Below, piece after piece: positions 48,001 through 57,400 of a stretch of 64,000 bases of DNA (position 1 is the first letter of the stretch; every line of letters starts with the position of its first letter). The notes under the pieces were generated by a model. It made no database searches. It was not told the DNA's origin and saw only the letters and a program-made list of their open reading frames with translations. Source of the DNA: Undaria pinnatifida (lineage: Eukaryota > Sar > Phaeophyceae > Laminariales > Alariaceae); the NCBI GenBank assembly GCA_012845835.1, contig JABAKD010000016.1:12993507-13057506 (forward strand), given 5' to 3'. The position numbers and the translations under genes were made by a program.

Positions 48001-51000
48001 TAATCGTCAAATTGTTGGTCCTTTTTTTTTCCCGCTACAGACCCCCCAAAAGGGTCACCGGTCTGGTTCGAAATGTAAGCCAATTTTATTAACTTTAATC
48101 CAATGTAAACGTGGATTATACTTTGCCCACACTTGGTACGCAACAGCCTCAGCTCTCGCCTGTAGCTCGGACGACAAGACATCGCCGTGGCACTCATCAT
48201 GGCGTGTGCCGCGTTCCATCACGTTGCCAGCCTAATGCAGCTACAATTCTTCTTACACCCGCCGTGCCGAAGGCTGGGAGAATGCGCGAAGGCTTTCCAT
48301 GGGTTGCGTATCTAATTCACATACGAGGTAGACCTGGTATGCGTTGTCCCCAGTGGGTAGCGCATCACCCCCGCACCATCGCGTGCCGCGTTTCATTGTT
48401 CCCTGGCTTTTTTGTTTGTTTGTGCAGGTACTCTTCTCCCCTCCTGTTCAATAACGACGAAGTGCACGGTGGCAGCCCTCACGGCGCAGGCACCATCTCT
48501 GGCTCCGACGGCTCGCGCATGCCCTCCGACCTCGAGAAGGAGGTCAGTGCAATCAGTAGGGATGCGAGTTTGGCTTGCCCATTTTCTCGTTGTTGTTCCT
48601 TTTTGTTTTCCACCTCAACTCGTAAGAGGTTTTACCTTTGGCGACCTTTCTGGACAAGGTCAAGGTCAAGGTCACAGCTGTCACAGCTGTCATCTCTTCT
48701 TCCCCCCCCAATCGTATGCGCCTTCACTTTTTTGTCGCGGAGAGAACGTAGTATCTCCGCTGGCCGTCGATTTGCATCGAACTCTTTGCTACTATTGTAG
48801 TCGCCCAGAACTATTAATAAGTGTTATTATTTCCAGGTAATACTTATTAGGTAGTCATTAGGCAGTTATTACTTGGTAGGTAATACAGCTACTTGTAGTT
48901 GCGCACTGTGATTCGCGAAGTTCTGCGTCTTCGTATCTGACTGGGAGGTCTTATTGCCAAGGGACTACGTCATCTAGTCGCCGTTACTCCGCCACCCAAC
49001 TATTTTCCACAATTTTTCACGGATCAAATCACTTCTCGCGGGTCGGATCGGGTCAGGCTGACCCGACCCGACCCGACCCGATCCGTGAGATAGTAGAACA
49101 CCTCCTGACCCAACACGACTGACCCGTCAGGTTTAGAACACCTCCTTGCCAGACCCGACTTGATAGTTACCAACTACCTGGTAGTTATTAATTATCAGGT
49201 AGCTCAGCTGGTTGCGTGTGTAATTTGCAAAGTACGGCGTCTGTGTATCAGATTGGCGCACGTGCGGCTCGAGGTGCAGGTCTTATTGCCAAAGTGCTAA
49301 GTCAGTTAGCTAGCCTATTTTCGCCACCCCAGCTTCAGTATGCGACACCAGTTAAGGATCTCTTATTTTCGGCCAGGCTGGAGTTCTTATTATCTCAGTC
49401 AGGGTGTGTCCTACACGGTTTTCAGAACAATAGAGGCCATGTTCCTGTTTTCTTCTAAAACTCGAGAACCTGAGATTCGAAACTGCCTAATTCTTTAAGT
49501 GCTGTCGCGCACTTGTATTTTCTAGGATTTTTCATGGGTCGGATCACTTTTCGGTACACCAATCGGATCGGATCAAGGTGACCCGACCCGCGCCTTTGAG
49601 ATTGAAAAATCTCCTGACCCGTCGACACGACCTGACCCGTGAGGCATCGAACACCTCCTGGCCCGAACGGACTCGACCCGCGAGTTTTTTTAAACCTCCT
49701 GACGCGACCTGCGGGCCGGGTCATGACCCGTGAAAAATCCTGCTATTTAACCAGGGACCGTACAGCAGTAGCAATCAGAATCTACGATGGACGCCAAAAA
49801 TCAGAAGTTCTCGTGTGTATATTTTTACCCAATAATGGTTCTGATTGCTGTGTCCCCCCGTACGTATTAATGCTAACCAGCCGCGAACTTCAGTCAACTT
49901 ACGGCCCTAGTACCCAAGGTAAACCCGTCATTTCCACAGCGCCGCCGTTGTCGCTTTGATTCTGCTTGCCTCTCGTCAAAAAATACTGTGAGCAGTTTTA
50001 CCTCACTTTGCCTGAGTTTGGCGCGGACATAATAGTCCGGGCGAGAATCGCCGACTAGGGCAGAAAGCTTAATCGAACCCAACGCTTACTTCAACAGGTT
50101 GGGCGAACACGCACGAGGAGACAGCAATCCATCGTTTTCATCACAGCGCCCCCGGTCAAATAGTGGCACTGTTCTCTACAGAGCCGGTGATTTCGCTTGG
50201 TATGGCGACTGAAACTTCCTAATGTATCTCTTTGTAGGAAGCCTATAAGCATAGCACCTGTTTTTGACTGGCGGTGCCGTGAATAGCGCCGGTATATTCG
50301 GCTGGCGCATACGGGCACTATTGGGACCCCCCCCACTGCTGTATTACGTATGTTTGGCTTGTCCTTGGACAGTGTAGCGTAGATGTTATTCCGATAAATA
50401 TCGAGTACCCTTCCATAAATCGGTCGTATTTCTTCCATGACTGCTTCGCTTGCCCTGTTTCCCTTCTAAACCCCTTTACAGTTGGAAACTCGTTTTTCGT
50501 GAAAAATTACTTGGAGTTAGTATAGGAACGGGTTTTGGGTTCCCCTCCTTCCGGGTACACCTTTTTTGTTTATGCCTTAATGTGATTTATCCTACTCGCC
50601 GTCACCGTTCCACGCCCAGGTCCCGTTGCAAACGGCGTCTGCCGCTCCAAAGAACTCGTGCACATTTGCGCGGTGATAAGCAGCTCGCTGCGCCCGGTTG
50701 AATCCATAGAAAGAGATGGATGTGACACACGCATGCAGTAAATGGTCGGCCCCGACATCCCCAACTTGCAAATTTTGTTTTTTGGTTACAGACTGCCTCC
50801 AGCAGAAATAGCTACCAAAAAACATCTACTGAAATACACAAGAGTGCACTCACTTACTGTACCTGATGTAGCATCGTTTCTTCGCCGCACGCCACGGGGT
50901 AGACTGATTGATACCAGATACCTGGTACATACCAGGTAACGCGTAGTTCAGTGTGCTATACAATAGGTTGTGGTCCTGACTGCTATATTTTGGATCTCAA

Positions 51001-51300
51001 CTGAGGTTGGTTTTGTTTGGTCTTCCGTCCTATCTGTGGTCTCCCGTCAACTCTTTCGTGACCAGAAGCTAGATTATGGCGATGAGCGATCGTGAAGGCA
51101 ACGAGATCACCATCATAGTTACATGATCATAACAGCAGCAGCAGTACCGCACGCACATGATTCTACCCGACCCTCTCCCGCCCTCGCCCTCCACCGCTCG
51201 CACTCACGGCGCGCGCCCACAGGTGGCTAGGCACCAGGGGTCCCTCTTCGCCAACACCTGTAAGGCGCTCAAGGTTGGCCGCGCCGCCGCCACCTCTTAG
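39053..51300 (+). CDS. WrbA-type NAD(P)H:quinone oxidoreductase (7 exons)
   Basis: Exons: 39053-39090, 41748-41867, 42978-43054, 43832-44017, 45948-45966, 48428-48542, 51223-51300. All introns are GT-AG and all phases agree, giving 210 residues, the usual length for WrbA. Flavodoxin-like FMN protein features are in order: [15 protein letters not shown] (phosphate-binding loop, residues 11-25), [37 protein letters not shown], the [18 protein letters not shown] flavin-contact motif, TQLAHHGMIYVPIGY, and [15 protein letters not shown]. The family reduces quinones by two electrons using NAD(P)H, limiting semiquinone radicals. No targeting peptide precedes the conserved start, so it is probably cytosolic. 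Exon 1 has 38 bases and exon 5 only 19. About 95 percent of the 12.2-kb gene is intron filled with repeats. The gene converges on the GT90 gene. Confidence 0.92.
40102..40143. repeat. Strong hairpin in wrbA intron 1
   Basis: cttcttcgaccgaacc and ggttcggccaagaag form a near-perfect stem of about 15 bases around a 9-base loop. No T-run follows it. It may be a folded remnant of an inverted-repeat element. Confidence 0.6.
40546..40564 (+). repeat. G run of 19
   Basis: An uninterrupted run of G lies in wrbA intron 1, on the sense strand. Confidence 0.85.
41551..41625 (+). repeat. R1 family copy in wrbA intron 1
   Basis: acccctttacaactggaacc, then tcgtttttggggacaaaatc and acttggacttagtatggg. It is among the best preserved R1 copies together with 50469-50541, and lies 120 bases before exon 2. 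Confidence 0.65.
41965..42265 (+). repeat. Tandem repeat of about 95 bases in wrbA intron 2
   Basis: Three degenerate units each carry a form of cgtcgatgcatg...ccgatgtgtaggtcaa...gtcgaggct...ttgatgtgcag. The third unit ends near 42265. No coding role is likely. Confidence 0.55.
44076..44238. mobile_element. TAGTGCCGGT palindromic MITE in wrbA intron 4
   Basis: It begins cagtggtggtccctctatag and ends ggcactataaaggga, so the ends are inverted. The interior has cgcatattgccagtactggt and ctgtgccaagcgatttcaca, shared by all family members. It starts 58 bases after the exon 4 donor. Confidence 0.75.
45948..45966 (+). other. Nineteen-base microexon of the wrbA-like gene
   Basis: The exon tgatctacgttcccatcgg sits between acceptor ctttcag and donor gtaagt. 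It completes Met (a|tg), encodes IYVPI and starts Gly (gg|g). This yields LAHHGMIYVPIGYSS, a block conserved in WrbA proteins, so skipping it would both shift the frame and delete a conserved strand. It lies between introns of 1.9 and 2.5 kb. Confidence 0.85.
46058..46160 (+). repeat. Twenty-base tandem repeat in wrbA intron 5
   Basis: About five copies of gacgtcttggacgcgtcatg with single changes. It begins about 90 bases after the microexon donor. Confidence 0.85.
46430..47265 (-). repeat. Dispersed repeat R3, copy 2 (uninterrupted)
   Basis: This is the reverse complement of the R3 copy at 35670-36915, without the TRIM. It lies in intron 5 of the wrbA-like gene. The sequence corresponding to the TRIM insertion point is near 46495-46505. 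Confidence 0.7.
47340..47430 (+). other. tRNA-like fragment, possible SINE head
   Basis: gaagctcagtaggtgacacc resembles an internal A box and gacacgggtttgaatgtaat an imperfect B box about 50 bases later. The stems do not close well enough for a tRNA gene. Similar A-box-like pieces occur at 49197 (ggtagctcagctggttgcg) and 51382 (ggtagctcagtaggtaaaat). Confidence 0.3.
47766..47780 (+). repeat. G run of 15
   Basis: Lies in wrbA intron 5, on the sense strand. Confidence 0.8.
49008..49162. mobile_element. (ACCCG)n MITE, copy 2
   Basis: Starts with caatttttcacggatcaaat. Its interior is tgacccgacccgacccg with spacers gtgagatagtagaacacctc, as in copies 1 and 3. The right end is poorly defined. It lies in wrbA intron 6. 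Confidence 0.55.
49524..49741. mobile_element. (ACCCG)n MITE, copy 3
   Basis: The ends aggatttttcatgggtc and gacccgtgaaaaatcct are inverted repeats with a single mismatch. The interior has tgacccgacccgcgcctttg-type spacers. It lies in wrbA intron 6. Confidence 0.7.
50120..50335. mobile_element. TAGTGCCGGT palindromic MITE, diverged copy in wrbA intron 6
   Basis: The segment contains aaatagtggcactgttctct, then acagagccggtgatttcgct and gccgtgaatagcgccggtat. These match parts of the family in altered order. It has clearly decayed. Confidence 0.45.
50469..50541 (+). repeat. R1 family copy in wrbA intron 6
   Basis: acccctttacagttggaaac, then tcgtttttcgtgaaaaatta and cttggagttagtatagg. Close to the copy at 41551. 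Confidence 0.65.
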
Positions 51301-52899
51301 GCTAATTCCGCAATTGTACCGCTGTAATATAAGTTATACAAGGCGTACCCTTGGATAGGCGTTTGTTGAATGATGTTTTACCCCGGTAGCTCAGTAGGTA
51401 AAATGTTCACGTGCACTACCGCTGTACCACCGAGTGGGTCATGGTTCATTGTCTGTGGGGAATTGATCTGACTGCACCAGATCCCGCCGTACCATTGTAG
51501 TACCACCGATCTTGGGAGAAATGTAACGCCTTCCAGGTGATGTGAGCATCCGAATATGCGGAATAGGAGTGGGAACAGGGATTTTTATTGCGGGGGTCAG
51601 AGGCAAGAGGCTCTGCGAGTGGGCGAGCTCGCGAAACGGAGAATGGAAGTATGAGAGCCGCTGCGTTAAGGTTCGCTTGGGCTAGGTAGGCTGGAGACGT
51701 ATGTGTTTGTGGATGGTGAGGGTGGCTGGCTGCAAATGGTGCGGAGCTTTCTTCAGTACGTTGCCACAAAAAATGAAACATGTCGGTTTCTATTTCATTG
51801 TCGTGTTTCATGGTATGAGTGTGCAAGATTCTATTAGCGCGATTCTCCGCTTAGCCGCTGGATTACGCCAGGAAACCTGCAGAAGGCAAGCACTGCCAAT
51901 CGGGATTAACGAATTGCTTGCATGAGCTTCAACTCCGGAGCGATGAAGCATGGTGAAATATACGGAAATATGGTAAAATAGATGACGCTCCAAGGCCAGT
52001 TTTGTTGAGTGTCGGTGGTGCCCAAGCCCGGACAAGATGGGGAGAAGAGGAGTGGGATAGTACGCGTGAGGCACGATCGGTCACGCTCGACCAAACAAAA
52101 GATGTGTTACATCAGCGGCTGATGTTATGCTTCTATCACGTAAGCAGGAGTACGCGGAGACCCGCGAAACGCTACGTGACCCCCAAGAAGAAAAATCTAA
52201 GCCCCCCCCCGATAAATTCGAGCGGTGTATTGTTTATTGGGGCTCCAGTGCATGAAGCATGCCAACTGCCTCTGCGCTCTTGAAACCGCCACAACAGCTC
52301 ACTACGTTGTTGTTGCGCTTTACGAGCCATATTAAATGTTGTGTTGCCGATGGCGAGTCGACAGGCTACTGACAAATACGGCTGTAGTGCATGCCAATCC
52401 CTGACACGACCCCTCGATGAAGGACGCATTATCGATGATAGGCACGTGGTATAATCGATTTGAGTACATAACCAGCCTCGCTTTAAAGTGCTGTTGCTTG
52501 ATACTGCAAGTGCCAACTGTGACCTAGTTTGCGTTCTCTCGGAAAATTCCGGCTCTCGTTGATTTTTTGGTGTTCGTGTTTGTGTTTACTTGCCTACATC
52601 TTTACGTTTGGGATCTGGTTCTCTGTCACGACACATTCCTTTCTCCTTTGCAGTGTCAAAACATAAATCGTTCCTGCTTCGTTATCGACAGGTGATCACA
52701 CCTTCTACAGCTAGCGAGAAAATCTACAATGCATAACCTGGCAGAATTTAGATGTACCGCTGTTGTGACAGCTTGAAAGCATGGATAAACATGTGCCAAC
52801 TGTTTAATCCACTCAGACTACTTAGGCTATTTCCGCGCGGCTCCCTTGCCGATGCTGGCTAGTTCGCAGTCTCGGGGAAAATGTATTGTTTACCCCTCG

Positions 52900-53065
52900 T
52901 CGACTACAAATTATCCTCATCATCGTCTCGATGATCATCCAAATCGTCACCACCATCACCATCATCTGTGTTATCATCATCATGATCATCATCGTCGTCG
53001 TCCTGATCATAACTATCATCATTATCGTTATCATCATAGTCTCCACCACCACCACCACCATCAAT
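52900..53065 (+). repeat. Cryptic (atc/cac)n microsatellite
   Basis: About 165 bases are almost entirely atc, atg, cac and cgt triplets. The run of methionine and threonine codons on the minus strand results from this. Confidence 0.85.
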
Positions 53066-53903
53066 ATTCTAACAGTTGATCTCACGCTATCGATAACTCT
53101 AGCAGGGGTAACCCAAACGAAACCCCACCATAACTCATCGCGTTTCGTAGCTAGTTTACGTCGCTTGTATACGGTCTCCTCTCCGTTCTTTCCCCTATAA
53201 ATAGAGCATGGAGTACAGCATTGCACGCCTTTACGCCCACAAAAAACTTTTGGTAACAAACTACGCGGAATCAGAATTGTACACCATTCTTCAGCTGATA
53301 CAAGGGCTTGAAACCCTGATAAAACGTGGAGCCAAACGCATCGCAAAACGGAACAAACTTTCGCGAATTCCAAACACAGAAACCACAAAAAAAAATTCCT
53401 TGCGTCCACAAGTGTCGTAGAAGAGACCCAACTGCCGTAACAAGTGCCTGTTCTTGCGCTTACGTCAAGCCAAGCTCCAGACCTCCCATTGACCTCAAAA
53501 GTACTACAGCCCAACCTTGGTCTTCAGGCCATCCCGACGCTCCTACAAGCAATGCTCCCACAAACGAAATCGCTGAATGTGTCCATTCACAACCTCTCAC
53601 TAATACGCATAGGTACCTGGTGGTGTACCACCAATAGTGTTCACCCCTTGGGACTTCAGAGGGAAGACACGCCGAAAGTGTATGTATGCATCACAGCATC
53701 GGCCACAACAAGCAGCCCGGGCTAAATACTGAGGTTCCAGTTAGGGAGTGTGTTCGAACTCCAACGTGAGGACCTGTGCGGCACACGTGCAGCACTATGG
53801 CAGTTAACAGTTGTTTGCTCTTCCTAGACGGTTGGACAACACCGCGCGTCTCGTGTATGAAGTCGCTCTAACTGGCTCCCAAAAGGGCTAAGAGCGTGAT
53901 GCT

Positions 53904-54081
53904 TGTAGCGGTCCATCCACAGTGCGGTTACGTAGTGCCGGTTGCTTGCTATAGTGTCTTGAAATTGCTTGACACATACGGGAAAACACGGTAGTGGAGG
54001 TATGCGGAGTAGTGCCGGTTGCGCCATAGTGCCGGTATTTCCCTCTATAGTGCACATGCCGGCGCTGCAGAAGGACCACGG
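53904..54081. mobile_element. TAGTGCCGGT palindromic MITE
   Basis: The left end cggtccatccacagtgcgg and right end gcgctgcagaaggaccac are inverted with several mismatches. The interior has gcggagtagtgccggttgcg and atagtgccggtatttccctc. Confidence 0.7.
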
Positions 54082-54255
54082 CTGTAATACTAAGCGAACT
54101 GCCAACTTACACGGCCGCCAAATGTTGGGCCCTCGTTTGACCTGGGTGAAGCAGAAGATTCGTGCCGTGGGGCTAAAAATCCGCTTTTTTTTTCCTCCAT
54201 GCTTTTCACCGGCGCACAGCGCCATTTCATAGCGAAGGCTAGCCTGTCTTTAGTA

Positions 54256-54433
54256 CAGTAGTGGTCCCTCCATAGTGCTGGTTGAGTATTGCCAGCTGCC
54301 CGCTAATGTGCCTGTGAAATCGCTTCGAAAGATGGGAACAACCAGTATAGGCAGCAAGCGGAGTAGTGCCAGTTGCCGCTACAGCGCCGGTGATTCCAAC
54401 TGGGACACACCGACGCTATGGAGGGACCACTGC
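54256..54433. mobile_element. TAGTGCCGGT palindromic MITE
   Basis: The left end cagtagtggtccctccatag and right end cgctatggagggaccactg are near-perfect inverted repeats. The interior has gtgcctgtgaaatcgctt and agcggagtagtgccagttgc. It ends 11 bases from the GT90 stop codon, so the GT90 3' untranslated region probably runs into it. Confidence 0.75.
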
Positions 54434-54443
54434 CGCAGTCTAG

Positions 54444-57400
54444 TTACCACAACGATCCCTGCGCTTGTTTCTTCTCTTTTGCTGCTCTCGCGCGCTCCTT
54501 CATGGCCTCCCTTCGTCTCCCGGCAAACCGCTGCTTCTCTTCGGCGGTGTCGACCTGCTTTTGCGCCGCTTCCTGGTGGCCATGCACGATAGCCGGTACC
54601 GATAATAAAACATGAAAGGCACGAAAGGGCTGAATGTTAATATATAACGGCACGTGTAAGACGAAAGGGCACATTTAAGACTAAACGGCACAACTCTTAA
54701 CAATAAGTAATTCGTCTCCTGAACGTGGGTGCAGTGATAAATGGGTTAAGGGGAAAGGGACGCCTTGAAGGCGAATGGGATACCTCTAAGACAACAAGAG
54801 TAACTGTACGACGAAAGAGACACTTTTTTAATGAATGATGGATAACAGCCAGACGAGAGGGCAAGCGAACAACCACCAAAGAAAGGGGTTATTAACGACA
54901 AAAGGGGTACACTAAACGACGAAAAGAAGTACCGCATACATTGAAGACGAAAGGGAGAAGTTGAAAGACGAGAGGGATAAGTCACAAGGCGAAAACAATG
55001 CATGACAGACCAACGGGATACATCGAAACACGAAAGGGCTACCGCAGAAGACGCAAGAGATACATTCAAAGGCGAACGGGATACGACAAAGACGAAAGGG
55101 ATACAGTAGTGGTCCCTCTATAGCGCCGGTTGGGTAGTGCCGGTTGCCCGTTATAGTGCCTCTGAAGCCGTTTGGTACAAACAGGAACAGTAAGCTGTGT
55201 CAGTATGCGGAGTAGTGCCGATTGACGCTACAGTGCATGTATTTCCCTCTACAGTGCACAAACCGGCATTATAGAGGTGTCCACTACTGTAGCATAAAGG
55301 CCAAAGGGGTCGATTACTCGTACACGACGGAAGGGATGCTAAAACAAGACCTCTGCTATGAGCGGTTGGCGACAACAGTACTACCGTGTCGATGTAAACG
55401 GGGCAAGCCGCCATCCTTGCCGTTTCCGCTTCTGCAACCGCTTCGTTTTCGCCTTCGAGACCGAGATTGAGATCGGGATCCATGTCAAGATCGATATCGC
55501 GCTCCATATCGATCTCAATCTTAATCTCGACAACGACCAAAATCAACACAAAAAAATCAAGACATCGATCTCGATCACGATAGCTATCCCCATCACGATA
55601 TCGTCATCGATATCGCCATCGGTCGTTATGGATAATCGTCATGGACACCGTGATCGAGATCGATATATTGATTTTGATCATGATCTGGATATCGATCTCG
55701 ATCTCGGTAAATCGATATCATGATCGAGTTTGGTTAGGGCTGCGCACTGACAGCCTTAATCAGTAGATATTATTTTGGCTGTGCCGGAAAACCAGTACAC
55801 CGGACATCCTCAGTACGGTGGGTTCGATCGAAGCGAGTTCTTCTCTCTCTTCCCGGATGAATCCTTCGTGCGGGTTTCCGTAATGAAATATGAAGTTTTT
55901 CTTGGACGTACGCTTAATATTAAATCTACTGGCAACCAACCTACTGGCAGGGTCAGTCAGTGGATATACACCGCCAGAAATAATCTACTGGCCATATATG
56001 CTGCATTAAAATCTACTGGCAACCTACTCGTAGGCTCAATCATGAGGTAGACACCAGCACGCACCCCCTAGCTTGGTATAATACTATTAACAGTGCGGGG
56101 GCAAGTGACCAACCTTCAGGCGCGTTGCTGCGTCGGCCGCGTCCACCTTGCAGCGCGTGCACAGCCCCTCCCGACTGCACGTAGCGCAGGCTAAGTGTGG
56201 CATGACCGGGGGGGGGGTGTCGACGAAGCAAGCCGACGCAGTCCACCAAGTGGGGGGTACTCGGTACCGTCTGTTGATCTCGTGCGACAGCTGGCAGCAG
56301 AATAAAACGAAAACACCAAACAAAAAACCATGGAAGTCAAGTTGAGCGAGGGGAAAGAGGGACGGCTGAGAGAACGCCAAAACAAGCAAAAACGAGGGAA
56401 AGAGTCAGAGTGAGCGAGGGAGAACACGTTGTTGTTTTTTGTTTTTCGGAGAGCGGCATACACGTAGTGGAAAAAATATAAGAGCAGAACGCACACGACC
56501 AAATCGTTAAAGAGAAAAAACGGAGAGAAACCGAGGAAGAAGGGGGGCAAAGCTGCGAAAAAAAAAGAAAGGAGGGAGGAAAGGGGACAAAAACTGAGAC
56601 AGGGGACAAAAATTGTGAACAGGAGAGAAGCAAAGAAAGAAGAGGGATCAAGCTGCTACAGAGACAAACAAACACAACAAACGAAACAACGTACTTATAA
56701 ACGAAAGCATTGCGCTGCGGCTGAGAAGAAATACAACAAAAAGTAAGTATTTGTACCCTGGCAGTTGATTGACAACAGCAACGCTTTCGGGTGACGAACA
56801 GCTTCGTATGGTACGAACCCAAAACGCCTCTCACCATTTCCACGTAATCCAGAGCGGCGTCTTGAGAAACGAACGTTTCGTAGATCTTTCCCGCGCATGC
56901 CGCCATTTTTCGGCACTCGTCGTCGTGGCTTCTGCACCACCTGCCCCAACATCGCCATCGCAAACACACGAAAAAACTCGAAAGTAAAAAAAGGCGGTGT
57001 CGCTATCGAGTCACCGGAAAATAGAACTGCGCTCTACTTGTTGGAGACAATGCAACAAAAGCAAGGACTATAAGACAGAGACAAAAGGCGGCGGTTCCTG
57101 TCATCGTGTCACCAAAAAAATCACCGCGTTATCCCTTGTGGGGGTAGTGCCATCGCAAACACCAGCAAAAGGACCGGAGCCGGAGAACAGCGGTGTTTCT
57201 TGTCGTCGTTTCACTGAAAATAGAAGTGGAAAACTCTAATTTCTGGGGACAATGCCATCGCAAACACCAACAAAAAGGACAAACGGCAAAACGTCAGTGT
57301 TTCCTCTCTCCGTGTCACCAGAAATAGTACTGTATCTTTCCAGGTCGGGGGACCATGCCATCACAAACACCAACACAAGGACCAGAGGCAAAACAAAACA

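Larger units (their letters stand above)
51301..54443. other. Intergenic between convergent genes, repeats only
   Basis: The region holds a tRNA-like A-box piece near 51382, a microsatellite at 52900-53065 and two palindromic MITEs at 53.9 and 54.26 kb. Long frames on the minus strand across 52822-53514 come from the microsatellite. No host exon was found. Confidence 0.5.

Noticed and set aside
52822-53514. 230-codon minus-strand open frame
   Set aside because: A third of it is a Met/Thr/Ile run produced by the (atc)n microsatellite, and the rest has no domain or splice support.
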